NCBI GenBank assembly: GCA_001914535.1
Contig: MNCR01000068.1
Coordinates: 29,526 to 65,022 of the forward strand
DNA: 35,497 nt
Source: Candidatus Rokubacteria bacterium 13_2_20CM_69_15_1
GTDB lineage: Bacteria; Methylomirabilota; Methylomirabilia; Rokubacteriales; CSP1-6
Direction: 5' to 3'
Shown here piece after piece: positions 33,076-35,497 of this stretch. Numbering within the stretch: position 1 is the first letter of the stretch; each line of letters opens with the position of its first letter. The notes beneath the pieces were generated by a model. That model was not told the origin of the DNA. It saw only the letters and a program-made list of their open reading frames with translations, and searched no databases. The position numbers and the translations under genes are program-made.

Positions 33076-35433
33076 TCAGGTGCGGGCGCGGAGGAGCAAC
33101 GAGACGCCGAGCCCGAGGAAGATGATGTTCGCCGTCCACGCGGCGAGGAGCGGGGGCAGGAGATCGGCGCGGGCGAAGGCGAGCGCGACGTAGTGCACGA
33201 CGAGGTAGCCGGCCATGATCGCGAGCGCGAGGCCGACGCCGAAGAGCCGCCCACCGCGCGGTGACTGGAGCGCGAAGGGAATCGCCACGAGAACCATGAC
33301 CAGGTTGACGAGCGGGAACGAGAGTTTCGCGTACAGCTCGACGAGATACTTGCGGACCTGGAAGCCCGCCGCCTCGAGCTGAGCCACGTAGTCCTTGAGC
33401 TCGAGGTAGCTCATGGACGTCACCGGCTTCTGGATTCGGATGAAGTCGTCGATCTCCTCTTTGGTGTCGAGCGCGGTCCACACGAACGGCACCGTCTGCA
33501 CCTTCCCGTCGGGACTGAGCTCCCGAAACGCGCCCTCGCTGAGCTCCCAGCCCACCGGCGTCCAGTGGGCGCGCCGCGCGTCGAGGCGGTCGACCAGGCG
33601 AAACTCGCGGTCCACCTCGAGGATCGTGACGCCGTACATATCGTTCGTCCCCGGGTGGAGGAGCTCCACGCGGAAGAAGCGGCTGTCGGAGCTGCGCACC
33701 CACAGATGGAGCCGCGACTGCAGATGCCGCGGCGCCTGGCCGCGGATCTTCACGCGGTCCACTTCCTCGCCGCGCTCGTTCAGCACGGGCAGCACCAGCT
33801 CCTGGAAGAGCCCCGCGCCGATCGCCGCGGCGATCCCGAGGCCCACGATCGGGACGCTCACGCGGTAGAGGCTCACGCCGGCCGCCTTCAGGGCGGTCAG
33901 CTCGTGGTGCTTCGAGAGCGTCAGATAGAGGAAGATCGTCGCGACCAGCACGATCGCGGGGAGTGCCTCGTGGAGCGCGGCCGGGACACGGTAGGCGAAG
34001 TGCTCGGCGATGTACAGGAGTGGCGGCTTGATCCGGAGGTATCGGTCGAGCGTCTGCAGGAGGTCGATGACCACGAAGAGGACGGCCGCCACGGCAAGCC
34101 CGAATCCCGTGAAGGTCAGGTACTCGCGGACGAGATAGCGGTCGACGATGTGCGTCGAGTGACGTGCCTGGGGTGACTCGTGGAGCCGACCGTGGCGCAT
34201 CGGGTGGCGCGGCTCCCGACCGCCGAGCGCCTCCAGCAGGCGCCACAGGAGCGGCAGCGCGGGCGCGCGCCACTCGCGGGCCGTTGCCACGAGAAAGCCC
34301 CCACCGACGAGGGTGAAGAGCGCGTTCGGCGCCCAGATGGCGATCCCCGCGGGGACCTGCAGCCGGAGCGCCGCGCCCTCGAGCGACGTCATGACGAGGT
34401 AGTAGGTGAGGAGGATCGCGAGGCTCCCCGCGAAGGCAACCGACCGGCCACCGCGATGCGAGCGGATCGCGAGCGGGAACGCGACGAGCGCGAAGACTAG
34501 CGCCGCGAGGGGGAGCGCGAAGCGCTTGTGGAGCTCGATCAGGTAGGGCGCGCGCCCGTGCCGGTCGGCCCGGAGGTCTGCGACCCGCGCGGCGAGCTCG
34601 GCGAGCGTCAGGTCCTTCTCCGGCTTCTCGATACGCGGCGCGCCCTTCAGCGGGGAGTCCACTGACAGGTTCAGGTCGTAGACCCCGAAGAGGGTGTAGC
34701 GGTAGCGGGCGGCGCTCGCCGCACCACCCGACGTCGCGTCCTTCGACAGGCCCTTGGGCGGGTCCGCCGGCATCACGTCGGCCTCGCTCACGGCACCGTT
34801 CAACAGGCGGAGCGTGATACGCCGGTCCAGCTCGTCGGTCAGGAGCCTTCCCTCGCGCGCCGTGATGATGCGAGAGAGCTTCGGGTCGCGCTCGTCGGAG
34901 ACGAGGAGCCCGCGCAGGGCGACCTGCGAGGCGCTCACGTCCTCGACGTAGATGATCACGTCTCCGAAGGTCGTGTTGAAGACACGCTCCTGGAGCCCGC
35001 TCGCCGCACGGGCCTGGACGATCCTGAACAGCTGGCGCTGGAACTCCCGATTCGCCAGCGGGTTCACGGCGAGCGTGAGGCCGGCCGTGACCCCAGTGAT
35101 GACCAGGGCGACCGCGAGCACGGGTCGGAACAGGCGGAACGCGCTCACCCCCGCCGCTTTGAGCGCGATGATCTCGAGATCGCCGGCCAGGCGACCGCCA
35201 GCCAGGAGGATCGCGATCAGGAGCGCCATGGGCAGGGTGTGGGCGAGGAAGGACGGGAGCATGTAGACGAGGAGCTGGACGACCAGGTAGAAGGGCACGC
35301 CCTTCGTCACGACCAAGTCGGTCAGGTGATAGATCCGGTCGATGATGAGGAAGAACGTGAAGAGGGCCCCGCCGAAGGCGAAGGGCGGGATGAGTTCGCT
35401 CACGATGTACCGGTCGAGGACGAGCGACCTCAC
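33076..35433 (-). CDS. Fused LPS export permease LptF-LptG
   Basis: One uninterrupted 785-residue frame contains two complete LptF/LptG-family permeases, which normally are separate proteins that pair in the inner membrane with LptB2. The first half (1-385) has helices near 15-35, 47-79, 104-126, 305-323, 332-356 and 362-384, with the periplasmic jellyroll at ~130-290. The second half (428-785) repeats this plan, with its jellyroll at ~555-680. Both halves keep the coupling-helix motif that docks in LptB (EIIALKAAGVS at 87-97, ELTALKAAGVS at 511-521). A ~40-residue basic linker (386-427) would be cytoplasmic, as topology requires. GTG at 35433-35431 is the start. An internal ATG (M412, 34200-34198) could allow a separate LptG-like product, but no good Shine-Dalgarno precedes it. 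Confidence 0.9.
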   Translation of the reverse strand: MRSLVLDRYIVSELIPPFAFGGALFTFFLIIDRIYHLTDLVVTKGVPFYLVVQLLVYMLPSFLAHTLPMALLIAILLAGGRLAGDLEIIALKAAGVSAFRLFRPVLAVALVITGVTAGLTLAVNPLANREFQRQLFRIVQARAASGLQERVFNTTFGDVIIYVEDVSASQVALRGLLVSDERDPKLSRIITAREGRLLTDELDRRITLRLLNGAVSEADVMPADPPKGLSKDATSGGAASAARYRYTLFGVYDLNLSVDSPLKGAPRIEKPEKDLTLAELAARVADLRADRHGRAPYLIELHKRFALPLAALVFALVAFPLAIRSHRGGRSVAFAGSLAILLTYYLVMTSLEGAALRLQVPAGIAIWAPNALFTLVGGGFLVATAREWRAPALPLLWRLLEALGGREPRHPMRHGRLHESPQARHSTHIVDRYLVREYLTFTGFGLAVAAVLFVVIDLLQTLDRYLRIKPPLLYIAEHFAYRVPAALHEALPAIVLVATIFLYLTLSKHHELTALKAAGVSLYRVSVPIVGLGIAAAIGAGLFQELVLPVLNERGEEVDRVKIRGQAPRHLQSRLHLWVRSSDSRFFRVELLHPGTNDMYGVTILEVDREFRLVDRLDARRAHWTPVGWELSEGAFRELSPDGKVQTVPFVWTALDTKEEIDDFIRIQKPVTSMSYLELKDYVAQLEAAGFQVRKYLVELYAKLSFPLVNLVMVLVAIPFALQSPRGGRLFGVGLALAIMAGYLVVHYVALAFARADLLPPLLAAWTANIIFLGLGVSLLLRART

Positions 35434-35455
35434 CGCTCTGTTGTACCATAGCCAC

Positions 35456-35497
35456 GTGGACCGGCCCTCGCGAGAGCTCCTGACGGTCGCGCTCGTC
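35456..35497 (+). CDS. Start of an unidentified divergent gene (partial)
   Basis: A frame opens at GTG 35456 and runs off the window after 14 codons (DRPSRELLTVALV after the start). It is divergent from lptFG, with only 22 bases between the two start codons. In many Gram-negative bacteria pepA is the divergent neighbour of lptF, but these residues do not identify it. No ribosome-binding site is evident, so even the start is uncertain. Confidence 0.3.
   Translation, partial: MDRPSRELLTVALV

Noticed and set aside
32687-35455. A 922-codon minus-strand frame overlapping lptFG in another phase
   Set aside because: It is Arg/Pro/Gly-rich without recognisable motifs, while the 33076-35433 frame is a textbook permease.

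Overview
The window is about 35.5 kb of very GC-rich, densely packed bacterial chromosome. It reads as core genome. Nearly every gene is a recognisable housekeeping gene, most intergenic gaps are under 20 bases, and many neighbours overlap by 4 bases (ATGA or GTGA). The largest gap without a gene is about 160 bases (28883-29044), so there is no gene-free stretch over 300 bases. I found no tRNA, rRNA, insertion sequence, prophage or CRISPR array. The gene set (KDO synthesis, LPS transport, outer-membrane lipoprotein LptE) marks a diderm, LPS-bearing organism. The leuS-lptE-holA-rpsT-murJ-xerD and pyrG-kdsA-kdsD-lptCAB-rpoN-rapZ orders, the GC content and the archaeal-type sugar enzymes suggest an uncultivated lineage near Methylomirabilota/Rokubacteria or the old Deltaproteobacteria. 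That placement is inference, not proof.

Layout: (1) 1-2070: tail of a probable c-type cytochrome, a terminator, a Ppx/GppA phosphatase and a proline dehydrogenase. (2) 2031-6724: a consensus promoter, an HNH nuclease, uvrB and uvrC (nucleotide excision repair), then a small secreted helical protein and a strong hairpin. (3) 6842-12216: leuS, lptE, holA and a neutral-ceramidase-like secreted enzyme. (4) rpsT on the minus strand, divergent from murJ, followed by xerD, a CCA-adding enzyme with a degenerate CBS-like N-terminus, and pyrG. (5) 18361-24514: kdsA, kdsD, lptC, lptA, lptB, rpoN and rapZ. (6) 24521-27651: a GH57 glucanotransferase/amylase and a bifunctional glucose/mannose-6-phosphate isomerase. 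(7) 27670-33028: metK and ahcY (S-adenosylmethionine cycle) and a large UPF0182 membrane protein. (8) 33076-35433 on the minus strand: one 785-residue reading frame holding both LptF and LptG. The start of an unidentified divergent gene closes the window.

Together the window encodes two steps of KDO synthesis and every LPS-transport (Lpt) component except LptD, with the two permease subunits fused. No clearly new multi-gene system is evident. The points most worth checking are the LptF-LptG fusion, the ceramidase-like gene inserted in the holA-rpsT interval, the CBS-like N-terminus on the CCA enzyme, a palindromic element seen twice after stop codons, and a promoter that implies a nearly leaderless mRNA.
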